The notes under the pieces are model-generated. The model did not search any database, was not told where the DNA came from, and saw only the letters and a list, made by a program, of their open reading frames with translations. From Pteria penguin (lineage: Eukaryota > Mollusca > Bivalvia > Pterioida > Pteriidae): a DNA stretch of 64,000 nucleotides. Each line of letters begins with the position of its first letter. The first letter of the stretch is position 1. The stretch covers positions 59,316,393 to 59,380,392 of the forward strand of contig CM068581.1 in NCBI GenBank assembly GCA_035048485.1. The letters are read 5' to 3'. Shown piece after piece: positions 39,725 to 51,280 of the stretch. Made by a program: the position numbers and the translations under genes.

Positions 39725-40957
39725 CAGGTTGGGTGCAACCTCTCATTTGAGAGATAATCACTCAAAAGAGTAACTATCACTGTTTTCAGTGATCAGTTTC
39801 AAGGAATGAACAGAGGTAAACAAGTACTAATGAAAGGACTTGAAAGTCCTCAAGGTCGGAATTGCATGGTCAAGTACATCAAAGGTAATAAAGTCGTGAA
39901 CCACCAAGAGATCACACACCAAGCGTGTAGTGTTTAGGATCAGTACTGACAAAAACACGGTCTGCGCACAGGTGCTCGTTTTCATATAAACAACGGCTCC
40001 GCCCCTGTACGTCTCCGTCTCCTACTATATAGTTATCTCATTCTCTCATCACTTTTGATATTGACAGTAGTGTGAAATTAACAATCTGGACTACCGAGTC
40101 CAACTACCGAGACGTTTGTTTATCGTTGTGACGAGAAGATTGTAGAGTACTTCGAATTCCACTGCTATAAAAAGAAGCGATAGTTTTATTAATTATAATA
40201 CAACGGATATTAGTACGGACTAGTAGTGTACTTCTTAAATTACGGCACAGCTACACAATAATGTCACTCGTACTTTTTCGGGACTTTCCGTCGAGTATTC
40301 GGAAAGACTGCATGTCCTCCAGCGCATGAATATAACTCGTCTAAATCGATGGAATAACGGCACATCTATTTTCTCATCTGATCAAACTTATCTTGTATTG
40401 ACTCGGACAATATGAATTATAAGTACTGAAAGTAAATCTAATCACTCTTTTTCTAAATATCGACGCACTATTTATACACGAGGAGGTATTTTCTGCGTTC
40501 CACGCATTCTCCACAGCTTATTGTAACGACTAAATTTTCAAAATTTTGACTTAAACTTAAAAGGGAAACATCTTTATGATATAGAGCGGGTGCGGGTGTT
40601 TTTGGACACTTTTAAGCAACTTTTCATATACAGTCTCTAATCATCGAGATCAAATAACTTGCTATAATTAAATACATTACAAAACATGTAGTGTTTCATC
40701 GGACAGAGGTTATTTCCGGTAACCAACAATAATTAACGCAGTAAATAGGTGCACTTGATTGCAGTGATGGAGGATATATTCAGACACATTCGGCTCGTGT
40801 CGGACAGTGTGTTGGGTGTTACCGGACACTTCAGTAAGTTTAAAAAAAATTAACAGTTGAACAGATATATTTACCTCAATTATTTTATCATATTATTTAT
40901 AATACGTGAAAAACTCATGTTACAATTTAACGATGCCAATGTCAATGAAAAAAGTTA

Positions 40958-41256
40958 TCAATAGTCACATTCAAAGTCCAGGTCTTCTATTTCAGAATCA
41001 GTCATTGACAGTAAGTCAATTGACGCTAAACATGCTCTGTGAAGCCACCTAGGGCAATTAGTGCATTTAACCCAGTTGGAAAGAATATCGTCTTCCTCGC
41101 CATCACACCAGAAACATTTATTTTCGTCAATAAGGATCGGCTCGAAATCGGAGGAATCATAACTTATGTCATCATTGTTTTTGATGTGTCATCGAAAAGC
41201 GTTTTAAATTTCTTTGGTTTCTTTGCAATTGTACAAATCCATAATCGGTTATCGTA
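40958..41256 (-). pseudogene. PHD-like C-terminal zinc finger of a transposase
   Basis: The 77-codon frame 40958-41188 contains CFWCDGEEDD, WVKCTNCPRWLHRACL and FECDY before TGA. The spacing C-x2-C, then W-V-K-C-x2-C-x4-H-x2-C and a last C is that of a PHD-type finger, with the final Cys of the last pair missing. Upstream coding similarity appears to continue in another frame to about 41256 (KKPKKF), implying a frameshift. Such fingers sit at the C-terminus of some invertebrate pogo-like DDE transposases and of other mobile proteins; the assignment to the enclosing element rests on position and orientation. Confidence 0.5.
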
Positions 41257-41275
41257 TTAATGACAAATCGCTACC

Positions 41276-41600
41276 TCCCCACTACCCCTTCCCACTCACC
41301 CTGTTTTCACTCTACCCCTCCCAATCACCCTGTCTCCACTCTACCCCCTACCACTCATGCAGTCCCCCACACCCCACCCCACTCTGTCTCCCCACCCACT
41401 CATCCTGTCTCCACTCTACCCCCTCCCAATCACCCTGTCTCCTCTCTACCCCCTCCCACTCATCCCGTTTCCTCTACCCCCTCTCACTTACCCTGTCTGC
41501 CCTCTATCCCCCCTTCATTCACCCGATTTCCCCTCTAACCCCCCTCCCACTCACCCTGTCTCCCCTCTATCCCCCTTCCCCCTTTCCCTGTTCTATCCGT
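41276..41600. repeat. Polypyrimidine minisatellite
   Basis: About eleven irregular repeats of ccctcccactcaccctgtct, with T and C nearly exclusive on the plus strand and scattered A. The long open frames here exist because the repeat lacks stops. Confidence 0.85.
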
Positions 41601-42186
41601 GACACTGTAATCTAAATATGCTCACTTATTAAAACTTTGATTCCTGTTAAGTATAATTAAAGTTTTGAATAAGTTTTAATATTAGATGTGAAATCAGTTA
41701 CTTTCATATTTACTTTACTAAATGTACAAATTAATTTTTACATTTTTGTTCACAATTGTCCGTTTACACCTGACAACTCAAAAAAGTAGCCGGCTCTAAC
41801 CGGACACCGAAATAATTACTCGCGAATACACCCTCTGTCAAGGTCACGTGCCTCATGACCACGACCTCATGTTTATGTATCAGATTATCCCATAACAAGT
41901 GGGCGTGTTGCAAACGAACAGTATTCATTGGCTTAGGGCCGTCAACAATATTTTAAGCGCATGCGTAAGGACTGATACATGCCGAGTCCAGTGTAGGAAA
42001 TTTCTTGATAATTTACTTGGAGGCATGTATCTCAAGCTGACGAATTTATGATAGAAAAAGAAAGTATGCTGAAAACGAAAAAGTGCATGTCACATAAATT
42101 ATACTTAGTAACTAACTCGCAATTTGATTTGTCAAAAAGTGTCCGGTAACACCCACACCCACTCTACTGAACATAAAATACAAAAG

Positions 42187-42279
42187 AAGTTGACCTTTTC
42201 AACTTACCATTTTGGAGTTTATAGCTGCAACATTTGTGCAACTATAAACTCCAAAACAGTAAGTTAAAAATGTCAACTT
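42187..42279. repeat. 93-bp near-perfect palindrome
   Basis: aagttgaccttttcaactta and ttttggagtttatag are inverted around a loop of about 8 bases; arms of about 43 bp with four or five mismatches. Located between the inner element and the right TIR of the 2.7-kb element. Confidence 0.75.
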
Positions 42280-42961
42280 GTATTGTAAACTATATTCAGT
42301 ATGTTGTAAACATGTGCCCTTTTGAATTTCAAATCACAATTCCAAAGTTTCATTTTAAGTACTTGTTTACTTCTGTTCATTCCTCGTAAATGACTACTGA
42401 AAACAGCGATAGTTACTCATTTGAGTGATTATTTCTCAAATGAGAGGTTGCCCCCAACCTGTATAAACTTTATATAGTATGAAATTATACTTTCTATGTA
42501 CATTTGGTTCTACTCACAAAACGGTAATGCCGGTCCATTAAGCGGTAATTCTATTCATTTATATGGTAATTCCGGAGAATATCAGTAATTCCGGTGATTC
42601 TTTGTACCGAAGACAAAGGACAATGGAGGAAATTCGAAAGGACATATTACTATACATTTTTCATTGTACAACTTCAGATTTCATTCCAGGTGAAAAATAA
42701 ATACACTTCTAAATGTTGCGCTCACCTCCATCCTTTTCTGTCATAGTTGATACTATTAGTAACTAGTTGATACTAATAGTAACAAAAGAAAGATATATTT
42801 TCAGATTTCCTCACAGAAGTCGCGCCAAACACCGGTGTGCATTAAATTACTAGATTTTGTAAATTTCGATCCCGAAAAGGTTTCTTTTTTAAATAAATAT
42901 ATTGATTCACATTACATCATTTAATAACTCACTTCTTATGGTACCCTTCTTATTTCTTTCA

Positions 42962-43050
42962 TTGGCGGATTTAGAGGGGGGAGGGGTGCACCCACCCCCA
43001 CCCCTTTGGTCGGATATTTTTAACATAAAAAGGGTGCTACTAAATGAGGC
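42962..43050 (+). mobile_element. CAGTGGCGGAT-family fragment
   Basis: attggcggatttagaggggg and the following C-rich text cacccctttggtcggatatt match the left half of 50967-51128; the right end is missing. Confidence 0.5.
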
Positions 43051-43104
43051 CCGGAGAAGTCATCGATCATCAGTACGTTTAATTTTTGTTTGGTCATTCA
43101 TGAT

Positions 43105-43315
43105 TAAATAGTATAAATATTGTTAAAATTCATACCCAATAGGATACAAAAATATCAAATCAATAAATAAAGTCATATATAGCCATTAAATCCACACACA
43201 AACCCCGGGCGTAATATTCTTTCCCCGAGCTACCGCCCAGTTGGGTCAGAGTCATGCTAAGAACAGCCCGGAGCAGCCCGGGGAAAGAAAGGTGCGCCCG
43301 GGGGATTGTGTGTTG
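43105..43315. repeat. Dispersed repeat with CCCGGGCG palindrome, copy 1
   Basis: attcataccc aataggatac, agtcatatatagccattaaa and ccccgggcgtaatattcttt recur at 44905-45075. Within this copy cccgggcg...ctttccccg is inverted to cggggaaag...cgcccgggg (43204-43302). Confidence 0.6.
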
Positions 43316-43426
43316 CTTTTTATGGAGATATATATATATACCTTTATTTGTTGATTTAATAGTATTTGTATCCTGTTTTGAAAGAAATTTAAGAATATTT
43401 GCATGTTTGATCACGAATGACTAAAC

Positions 43427-43456
43427 CAGAGACATATATCTGTATATATGTCTCTG
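43427..43456. mobile_element. Miniature palindromic insertion 1 (30 bp), 7-bp TSD
   Basis: CAGAGACATATAT and its exact inverse ATATATGTCTCTG surround a 4-base centre. Flanked by the perfect direct repeat ACTAAAC (43420-43426 and 43457-43463). Confidence 0.8.
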
Positions 43457-43969
43457 ACTAAACCAAATATATTCGTGAAATCGTTATTGGTTATGGAGAA
43501 TAGATTTGAGGTTTTTACTATATATCTGTACGTAATGAACTTAACAAGTAGAGCATTTAAATTGTCGTTGTTTGAAATGTAGAAAATATGCCAGTAGATG
43601 CCGGTACATGTGTACTGGTACTGTAACAGTTCCCGTACAGAAACAGTTCCCGGACGTTTTGCTGTTTTCGCGCTTGTTCTACTCTAGCAGAAATTTTTAT
43701 GCTGAAAACCTCAAAATCGTCTGGGAACTGTTACTGAATCAGTAGAACAACACGTAAATATATATGTACACGGAGTTGACTGGATATCTAGAGTTCTCAG
43801 TGTTTTATTAATATGGTGAGCGACAATATCGGTTAAATGTGTCTACAAACCTAAAATCCCGCAAATAAACTGATTTCTGTGGCAGGAGTCAGGGTTTTTC
43901 ATCAGATGAATTTTTAAAAATAATTTAGCAATAAGTACACGTAATCTTGAATGAGGCAGGTGTACATGT

Positions 43970-44085
43970 GATACACCGAAGATATTCTTGCGAAGCATTT
44001 TTCCCCAAGTTTTGAGATAAATTATATTTAATACACCGAAGATATTTTGCGAAACTTTTTGTTTCAAATTTTTAGATACATGTTT
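43970..44085. repeat. 60-bp tandem duplication
   Basis: acaccgaagatattcttgcg and acaccgaagatattttgcga start 60 bp apart with related downstream text. The word acaccga also occurs at 44233 and 44368. Confidence 0.6.
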
Positions 44086-44904
44086 AACAAAGAAATGTAT
44101 AACTTTTTCACCATTCTGTTATACTAAATTCTGTTTAAAATAAATGTAGGGGTCGTCTGAACATATATCAAATGAGAATTAAAAAAAAAATTGAAGGTGT
44201 ATGGCTAGTATTATTGGTCATGTTCGATTCTTACACCGAAGCTCTACTTTGGTCGTGCATTTTATACTATGTAATGAATACTCGACTTTAAATTTAGTGT
44301 CAAGTTTGCATATCAATATTCATCTGATGCATAACAAATAATTCAAAAATTATGCTTGTTTGTTATACACCGAGAATCATTACAATTCCGGGACAGACAG
44401 CAGGTATTCAAAGGAAGATGGGGGTTCCCTCCAATTTTTGTCCAATCTGCTTATGAAGGGGAAGAGTTCCAGTAAATGGACACATACATGTAGCTTTTTA
44501 AGACTAAAACGTAATTTTAACTAGAGAGAGAGAAAGAAGGGTGTGGGGGTGTTAAAAATAATTTATTTCAACTGATTGATTTTTCACTTTATGCCACTAG
44601 CAGATCTAGCGCTACCTTTGCCAGGGATGAGGAGCGAAATTTGCCGATTTTGACAGTAAATTGTCCGAACAAGGTTTTATGTAATTTTTTGGTCATTGCG
44701 GCCGGGAGGAGAAAGGGACGCCCTTCCGCACAACTGCAATTGTATGCAGCCGATTATGAAGTAAAAGAAACATATTTATATAACTTATATTGCATTATTT
44801 AATTTAAAAATGTTCATTTTCATATTTTTAAAAATCGTTTCTATTCCCCCCAAAACCTGTAACATCATGAATTCATTCATGAGTATGTTTATATTTGATT
44901 TGGA

Positions 44905-45075
44905 CAGTCAGGATTAAACATACAAATATTCTTAAAATTCATACCCAATAGGACACAAGCAATGTTAAATCAATAAAAAAAAGTCATATATACCCATTAA
45001 AACCTACACACAAATACCCGGGCGTACTATTCTTTCCCCGGGCTGCTCCGGGCTGCCCCGGGCTGTTTTTAGCAT
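44905..45075. repeat. Dispersed repeat with CCCGGGCG palindrome, copy 2
   Basis: Same sequence as 43105-43240, ending in a ccgggctg triplication (45038-45066). Confidence 0.6.
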
Positions 45076-46226
45076 GACCGCTATTCTATTTTAGCGTGAC
45101 CGCTGTTGAGTGATGCGACCTCACCCCTGTCTGGACCTAATAGTGGATAGCATTAGATATAGGAAATTACACCCACCCACTCTTTTCAAAAAGTTCTTGA
45201 TCCGTCTATGCAGAGGTTGTCAGCCGTTGTTGAGAAAAAAAGTTTTTATTTTGTTCTCAACAACGTTCCCAGCTCTTTCCACGTGGAAGCAACCTCTATA
45301 GGAGCAAAAAACAAAACAGAACAAAAACAAAAACAGAAAAACAAAAATGATAATAAAATAAAATACAAAAAAAAAAGAGAAAGAATGAATATGACTTGAA
45401 AACACAGAAATGAACTGAAGAGAAATTAAAAATTATAAAGTGAGATGGGGGATAATAAATAAATCAAAGATTTAAAGAAAAAAGAGGAGTTACTGGCTCA
45501 GTTATGTGACAGAAGTCACCATAGAGCTATACAGTACATGAATATAAATAATATACTAGAACATATATCACATTACAAAAATATTTGATTGTAGTGCAAT
45601 TACGATACCGACTTAGGACGGTCATTTCATTTGACAAAAGCCAAACAAATGGTGTGGTTAACCGGTTTACGGGCCCAAGTAGACGAATGAATACATTCTT
45701 AATGAATGATTAAATGAATGAAAGACGAAATTGAATGAGAAAGGAATAAAAATTTGACAACATTGACATATCTTCTTCAAAACCTTATATACAAAAGGCC
45801 GATAATTATAAAGAAACAATGAATGTCATTAATATTGATAAGAAAATAAGTCTTTAAATAAAAATAACCTCTCGCATGTCATTATATGAAAAACCTTAAA
45901 TAAATTTGAAAGTTATCGAAAAAAAAAATACTAAAAATAACAAAATAAATTAAAAAAAAAATGCCACCCCCTCCCCCCCCCCCCAACAAAAATATTTAAG
46001 TAATGGAGTAACAGACAATGTACAGTGACAAAATGATAAAACCATCAAACCCAAGCTACCGGTCATGTGCAAACCTCGTCCATGCATTAAGAGATTACAA
46101 TCAAACAAAGGCAAAAGCAGGATTAAGCCTAGCATATCTCCATGCAACTTTAGAGTCCTCCCCTAAAGTTTTAATTCTGACTGAGATTTAATGTAGGGGA
46201 CGGCAAGCATGCATGAAAAGTATGAG
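45076..46226. other. AT-rich DNA, no gene seen
   Basis: Includes an A-rich caaaaacaaaaacagaaaaa tract (45305-45380) and C-run near 45970-45983. Nothing conserved recognised. Confidence 0.4.
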
Positions 46227-46275
46227 CAGAGACATATATACTTTCATACTTTTCATATGTGTATATATGTCTCTG
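46227..46275. mobile_element. Miniature palindromic insertion 2 (49 bp), 7-bp TSD
   Basis: Begins CAGAGACATATATA and ends TATATATGTCTCTG, with a 21-base centre. Flanked by the perfect direct repeat GTATGAG (46220-46226 and 46276-46282). Confidence 0.8.
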
Positions 46276-46330
46276 GTATGAGAATAGTGTAATACGCTTC
46301 AAAGAATAAAAAATTTAGTTGTATATATCT

Positions 46331-46855
46331 TTAAATTAAAATTGAAATTTGTCTCCCTAGTAACCCAACGGTGAAGGGCATGGAAGGGGTCAGCTTCATG
46401 GCAACCCGCATCTGATAGTAGTACTGCGCCATCCCTCGCACATTCAAGTAAACCCAATCACGAGACCAAAGGTGCTCGGTGAACCGACGGTCGTCCCACT
46501 GAAAGAAATAGACGTGCCGTCGATACACCGAGGACACCAGTCGACGAACGGACTGATTAGTTGCCTTACGGTTTGCCTCGTAAAACAGGGAACCACGAGG
46601 ACGCTGGGAACGGCACAATACCGAGCACACCACGATGCGGGTTACGCTACAAGAAGGAAGGGTTCCAAGGAGATTATCCAAGGTGGCCAGGTACCAGTCT
46701 AAACTGAACATGGTGCTATCAGCGTCGTTCGCGACAAGACCGAAGTCGGGATAAAAGGGGCTTTCGGGCATCCCCTCTGGCACTGCACGTCTGGTAATGC
46801 ACTTCTGGAGCCGTCGTACAAATGAATGACCAATGACATCAATCCTGTTGGACAT
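46331..46855 (-). CDS. SGNH/GDSL hydrolase-like protein, intact ORF
   Basis: 174 codons from ATG, in clearly higher-GC DNA than its surroundings. Residues 6-15 read DVIGHSFVRR, matching block I of SGNH hydrolases (G-D/H-S with the nucleophile Ser). Residues about 87-97 (VTRIVVCSVLC) look like the central strand block, and near residue 142 DWVYLNVRGM corresponds to the D-G-V-H-L-N-x-x-G block V; here the catalytic His position is Tyr. The protein is shorter than full SGNH enzymes (about 200). A good splice acceptor (attcatttcag) ends two bases before the ATG, so it could be a last exon. Single-exon SGNH-like modules of this kind occur in molluscan retroelements (Ngaro/DIRS, some CR1); the origin is not settled and activity looks doubtful. 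Confidence 0.55.
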   Translation of the reverse strand: MSNRIDVIGHSFVRRLQKCITRRAVPEGMPESPFYPDFGLVANDADSTMFSLDWYLATLDNLLGTLPSCSVTRIVVCSVLCRSQRPRGSLFYEANRKATNQSVRRLVSSVYRRHVYFFQWDDRRFTEHLWSRDWVYLNVRGMAQYYYQMRVAMKLTPSMPFTVGLLGRQISILI

Positions 46856-46859
46856 ATCT

Positions 46860-48431
46860 GAAATGAATATCTAAATCAAGATTACAACAATGAAATCGTT
46901 TGCTAACTCAGCAATAAGACCTCAGCGCCTTTATTGTACCTCTTTATTAAGTCTCAACATGACTTACTCCTCTTATTTATTCTCGAAATGTCATTGGTCT
47001 CCTATTTAATTATTGTGAGCCTATAAAATTAAAACTACTCGATATATTTGGATGAAACTTGGATATGTATTAGATATTATCATAATCTATCTGCGGATGC
47101 CCGTTCCAACCCCCAACCCTCGTACTTCTCTTCCGGACCTTTCCGGACTTCATTTAGTAGGAATTTTCGGCCATTTTTAGGGCTGCATCCCCCTTTCCAG
47201 ATCGATAGCGCAAAACATGTCATGAGAGACTGCAAACCCCTTTTATCCTTTTCAACAAATTCTAGATCCGCCTATGTCTTTGGTTTGATTTATCCTATTA
47301 TCGTGTGAGTGCATGGATCTCTCAAAATACGTTTAAGTCTCTATGTTATGTTTTACTGTTTTTCATGATCAATGCTTGGAAGAACTGCACACAGCATTTA
47401 AAAAAAAAAAAGAATTCTTGGCCTGATTTTGACTTAAAAAATAATACTGCTCAGACACAGTGAAAATAATCTGTCTCCAATAAACTAGCATAATCTAAAA
47501 TCATACGTTGGAAAAAAATTAGGTGTTAAAATCAAATTATACATAAACACAACATTTTATGTTATTATGATCTTTGTTCTTCATCAGTTCAATCATGGAT
47601 AAACCAAGGGCTTCAAAACGACTTGTCTATAAGTCCTCGTTTCTATATTGTTGTGGGGAGGGGCCATGTATTCTGTTCAGAAATCTAAACAATTCGACCT
47701 TATAAAGAGGATGGTACCTATAGTGTCGTGTACATGTATCTTGACATCTTAGTTATCGATAACACTAAGTTTGAAAAATATATATAACTAACATATACAC
47801 ATCTGAACCAACATGGTTGGGTTATTACAGCTGTTCGTACCGTAGATTAGACTCCCATCCTGTTGTATTTATAAAATTCAGTGGCTTCGATTTGCCAGCG
47901 TCTGCTCTGACGTTTTGGTCCTTCATACAAAAAAAATTACAAATAACGTTGGAACTTTCAACTTAGGGTTACAAGTATCATAAACTTAGAAAAGCCCTCG
48001 GAAATTGTTTTAGGTCCTATTCAGAACTTTCATCAAAATTCGGAAGTATTACTTTGTATCCAATGGAATTTCCCACCCCAATTTCTACGGGTGATCTTGT
48101 GTACAAACTCAAGAGGGTCTAAGATTCCAATAAGTTTATCTCGTCAGGTTCCAAAATCGTGAAAGGCTTTCGTGATCTACAATAATATGACCCGGAAATC
48201 ATCAAAAGGACAGTAATTCTTGTATTGACCACCTTCTACACTCTTATACAGAGATTTTTATTTGAACATGTATGCTGACGCCGGCGGAAAGGGACTATTT
48301 AGTGGGCCCTGCTGAAACCTTTTTCAAAGGAGAAAATCAATGGTCCTGAACGTCATTCCCTCTTACTGTTAATTGGGACTCTTACAGCTTAATGGTTTGG
48401 GATGGCTTCCAGATCGCCAGAGTACAGTTTA
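46860..48431. other. Intergenic or intronic DNA, no gene seen
   Basis: 47095-47275 carries weak traces of the CAGTGGCGGAT-family (ggctgcatccccctttccag, ctagatccgcctatg). Otherwise no recognisable feature. Confidence 0.35.
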
Positions 48432-48582
48432 CAGTGGCGGATCCAGGATTTCCAAAAAAAAAAAAGGGGGGGGACACATGTGTATTAACCAAAGTACTTA
48501 GCCATCTTTTGGTGCCAAATCCGGATTTTTACCTGTAAATATGTTGCGAAAAGGGGGCCGCCCCCTTCTAAATCCGCCACTG
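48432..48582. mobile_element. CAGTGGCGGAT MITE, copy 1 (151 bp)
   Basis: Left end CAGTGGCGGATCCAG, right end (inverted) CAGTGGCGGATTTAG; flanked by perfect 5-bp duplication GTTTA (48427-48431 and 48583-48587). An A-run, a G-run and a cgaaaagggggccgccccct palindrome lie inside. Confidence 0.85.
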
Positions 48583-49217
48583 GTTTACTCATGTTGCTGT
48601 AATTTTTGACATCTTGGTCTTACTCAGCATTGTTCTTGTAACAAGTTGTGTCTGTTTTGTTTTGCTTTGTTTTTCTTTTTAGAGCATACATTATCAATGC
48701 ATTTCCGTGGTGATTTCTGTCATACGGCAGAGTCAGGTGTGTTTAACTTTTTCTCTGAGTACTGTTTGATGTTTGTACTGGATATATGCCAAAAACGGTT
48801 TATGAGGGATGGATAGGGAATAGTAGCAACCCCAGGGGAATTATGCAGTGTATTCATATCTGTATGTGCTTAATATGTTTGGATAGCGATCGGTGAGACA
48901 AATTAAAAAACAGTTTCTCTTATCCTATAAAAAATTATGGCAGTTTGAAGATGCCAAATTTTGACATTTTCATAGAATGTTTTCTTTATATAATTCATGA
49001 GTGATTTCGTGACTAAGACGTTACCAATATTTCTCATATCTTTAGAATGGTCGTCATGTCTCTGACAGTTTTTTTAACCCAAGGTAGCCAACTTCCCTTC
49101 GTACCCCTACCCCTTCTCTCCTTCCTCACCCCCCCCCCCCCCCTCACCTTTTGCTTCTAGTCTCACCCTCATTTCAGTATATGGCATCGATATGACGGAC
49201 TAAAAACGTATAACATA

Positions 49218-49389
49218 GACCCTTTCGACGTTACTGCGGGATCAACATTTTAGTTGGCAAAATGATAACTGTTCCCGCAAATATGACGTCGGAGACAATC
49301 AATTTTTTTTTATTACGGCGTCATTTTTTATAGGAAAAGTTAACATTTGCCAATCAAAATGTTAATCCCGCTTTAACATCGAAAAGGTC
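49218..49389. mobile_element. TA-flanked MITE, 172 bp
   Basis: Left arm GACCCTTTCGACGTTACTGC onward and right arm are inverted over about 46 bp (both with gcgggat, aacatttt, ttggcaaa), bounded by TA on both sides. Likely a Tc1/mariner-type non-autonomous element. Confidence 0.65.
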
Positions 49390-49784
49390 TATAGATGAGA
49401 GCGGTTTGAGCAGAATCTATTGTTTTATTTCGTGTTTATTATCAAATTTGTTTTATTATACAACATTCCTATTGGTGAAAAAAATGTTGCTCTGGCTGTG
49501 CTGACAAAAAAAAAATCCCTTGCGCCAAAGTTAAAGATACATATGGTCTCCTATAGCGTCTACTATTGTGATTAAAGTAACATCGTAAATTTATTTAGTA
49601 CAGTATCTTTTGACTGCCCATCAGTATTAAATGCAGCTATCGCGTACAAATACGCTACATAACCCACGTTTTCATTATCAGTTTCATTCATATCGGTCGA
49701 ACTCGGAAATATTCATTTGCATAATGTATGCATTGCACGTGATACTAATTCTACTTCTCACATGCTTTACATCATACTCACTCT

Positions 49785-49806
49785 TTCTTTCTTTCTTTCT
49801 TTCCCT
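49785..49806. repeat. (CTTT)n microsatellite
   Basis: Five to six ctttctttctttctttcttt units on the plus strand. Confidence 0.85.
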
Positions 49807-50966
49807 TTCCAAGTCACTTAGTGCAGAAGGCCGATTTCTTTTCTTTTTCTCTTTCTTATCTTCACCATTGTTGTTTCACTCCGTATGCAAATGAATAATT
49901 TTAAAGTCACTTGCGTATTCTCCGGTCTCGTACGAACGTAAGTAGGTTAAATTTGAGGGTCGTATTTCTAACTTGCTGCAGCAATAACTGTGTAACCAAG
50001 GCTTATTACGTTTGGGGGTCGCTGCAATCTATTATCTTTTTATAAGTAAAATAAGTTAGGAATACATTTTATTGTACCTCTGATTTTATAAAATTAGACA
50101 ATATGTATCTTTAAAGTGCCACTACACCATTTTTTTCTTATACTTGTTTAATAATTTGATGTAAATAAAACCCCTTGGTGCCAAAACTTTTACATTCAGA
50201 TACTGCAATAAGTAGCTATTGCTGATTAAACTCCAGATGTTTACCTGTTTAACGCGGCCGCGCGTGCGATGATATCAATAAATCTCTGTTGTCTGGAATC
50301 GAGATCGCTGACGTCACATTATGTGGTCACTTCATGGAAACAGGATATATTATAGTAGAAATACGCCGCTTTTTATATGAAATTTAGTAAGCAAAACAAT
50401 GAGCATACAAGATTCTTTTATTAAGATTTATTAGACGAGAGTGATGTTCATTTTTCTTGCGATACATCGTCATTTGAAGAAGGTGAACATGATAGTGACG
50501 AGAAAAAAGGTGATGTAATCCAAGGTACTTGTCAGTAGAGCCGTACCAGTAATCCATTTTGACGTTTTTTGACATAATTTCGACCGTTTGTTCGGTTTTA
50601 TTAAAAATTGACAAGAAAAAGACTTCTTTGTTGGTTAGGGCAAATCTTCATTTTCCATGTTGCTCTGTAACATTCATAAATGTAACATAATTTCAATAAT
50701 ATGTATCTCGCAGTATTTAGTATGTGCCTCCGCACGGGCCGTACGTAATTCATCAATATATTGTAATGTAAAATGTAGTTCAGATGTCTTATGTATATAT
50801 TTATTTATGAAAATAATTAACCTTAAAGAATTGAGTTCTACGTGTGAACCATATAATGTTAGGGATTCCGGGTGAGTGAGGGGTTGGGATTGCGCCCTCC
50901 CACTGACCTCCTGAATCCATCGCTCATATTCTAGTTACCTCATCTACATCTATTGTATCTACATGG

Positions 50967-51128
50967 CAGTGGCGGATTTAGAGGGAGGGGACCCGGGCCC
51001 GCACCCCCCCCCCCTTTTTGGTCACATATTTACCAGTAAAAATCCAGATTTTGCACCAAAAATGACTGAGAAGTTTAACTAAACCCCATTTGGGCCCCTC
51101 CTTTTCGGAATTCCTAGATCCGCCACTG
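50967..51128. mobile_element. CAGTGGCGGAT MITE, copy 2 (162 bp)
   Basis: CAGTGGCGGATTTAG at the left, CTAGATCCGCCACTG at the right; perfect 5-bp duplication CATGG (50962-50966 and 51129-51133). Interior ccagattttgcaccaaaaat is shared with copies at 10612 and 52930. Confidence 0.85.
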
Positions 51129-51280
51129 CATGGGTATCTGATTCTGCCTGATCACTGCCTTGTTCCTCCCGATCAGTGTCTCGGTATATTCGGTGATAAT
51201 ACAACACTTACTCTTGATACTTCCCTCTTTAAATCCACTCTTCTGATTTTATTAATTTTTTTATTCATCTATTTTTTTTT

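Larger units (their letters stand above)
40584..42164 (-). mobile_element. TA-flanked TIR element nested in the 2.7-kb element
   Basis: Left end GAGCGGGTGCGGGTGTT and inverted right end GAGTGGGTGTGGGTGTT, each continuing to ggacactttt, differ at few positions over 30 bp. TA is found on both sides, as in Tc1/mariner-pogo elements. The minus strand carries a PHD-like fragment (40958-41256). A polypyrimidine minisatellite sits where the catalytic region would be expected. Confidence 0.6.
39725..42461. mobile_element. 2.7-kb element with 105-bp inverted ends and 5-bp duplication
   Basis: Left TIR 39725-39829 (CAGGTTGGGTGCAACCTCTC onward) is inverted at 42358-42461 with roughly 90% identity by eye. 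Target duplication TATAA is perfect (39720-39724 and 42462-42466). Inside are a second TIR element (40584-42164) and a 93-bp palindrome (42187-42279). No transposase of its own is visible, so it is non-autonomous. The superfamily is unknown; 5-bp duplications occur in Transib-type elements, but the termini do not match what I know of those. Confidence 0.75.

Noticed and set aside
41214..41615. 133-codon Pro/Ser/Leu-rich ORF
   Set aside because: It is a translation of the polypyrimidine minisatellite, open in all three plus frames.
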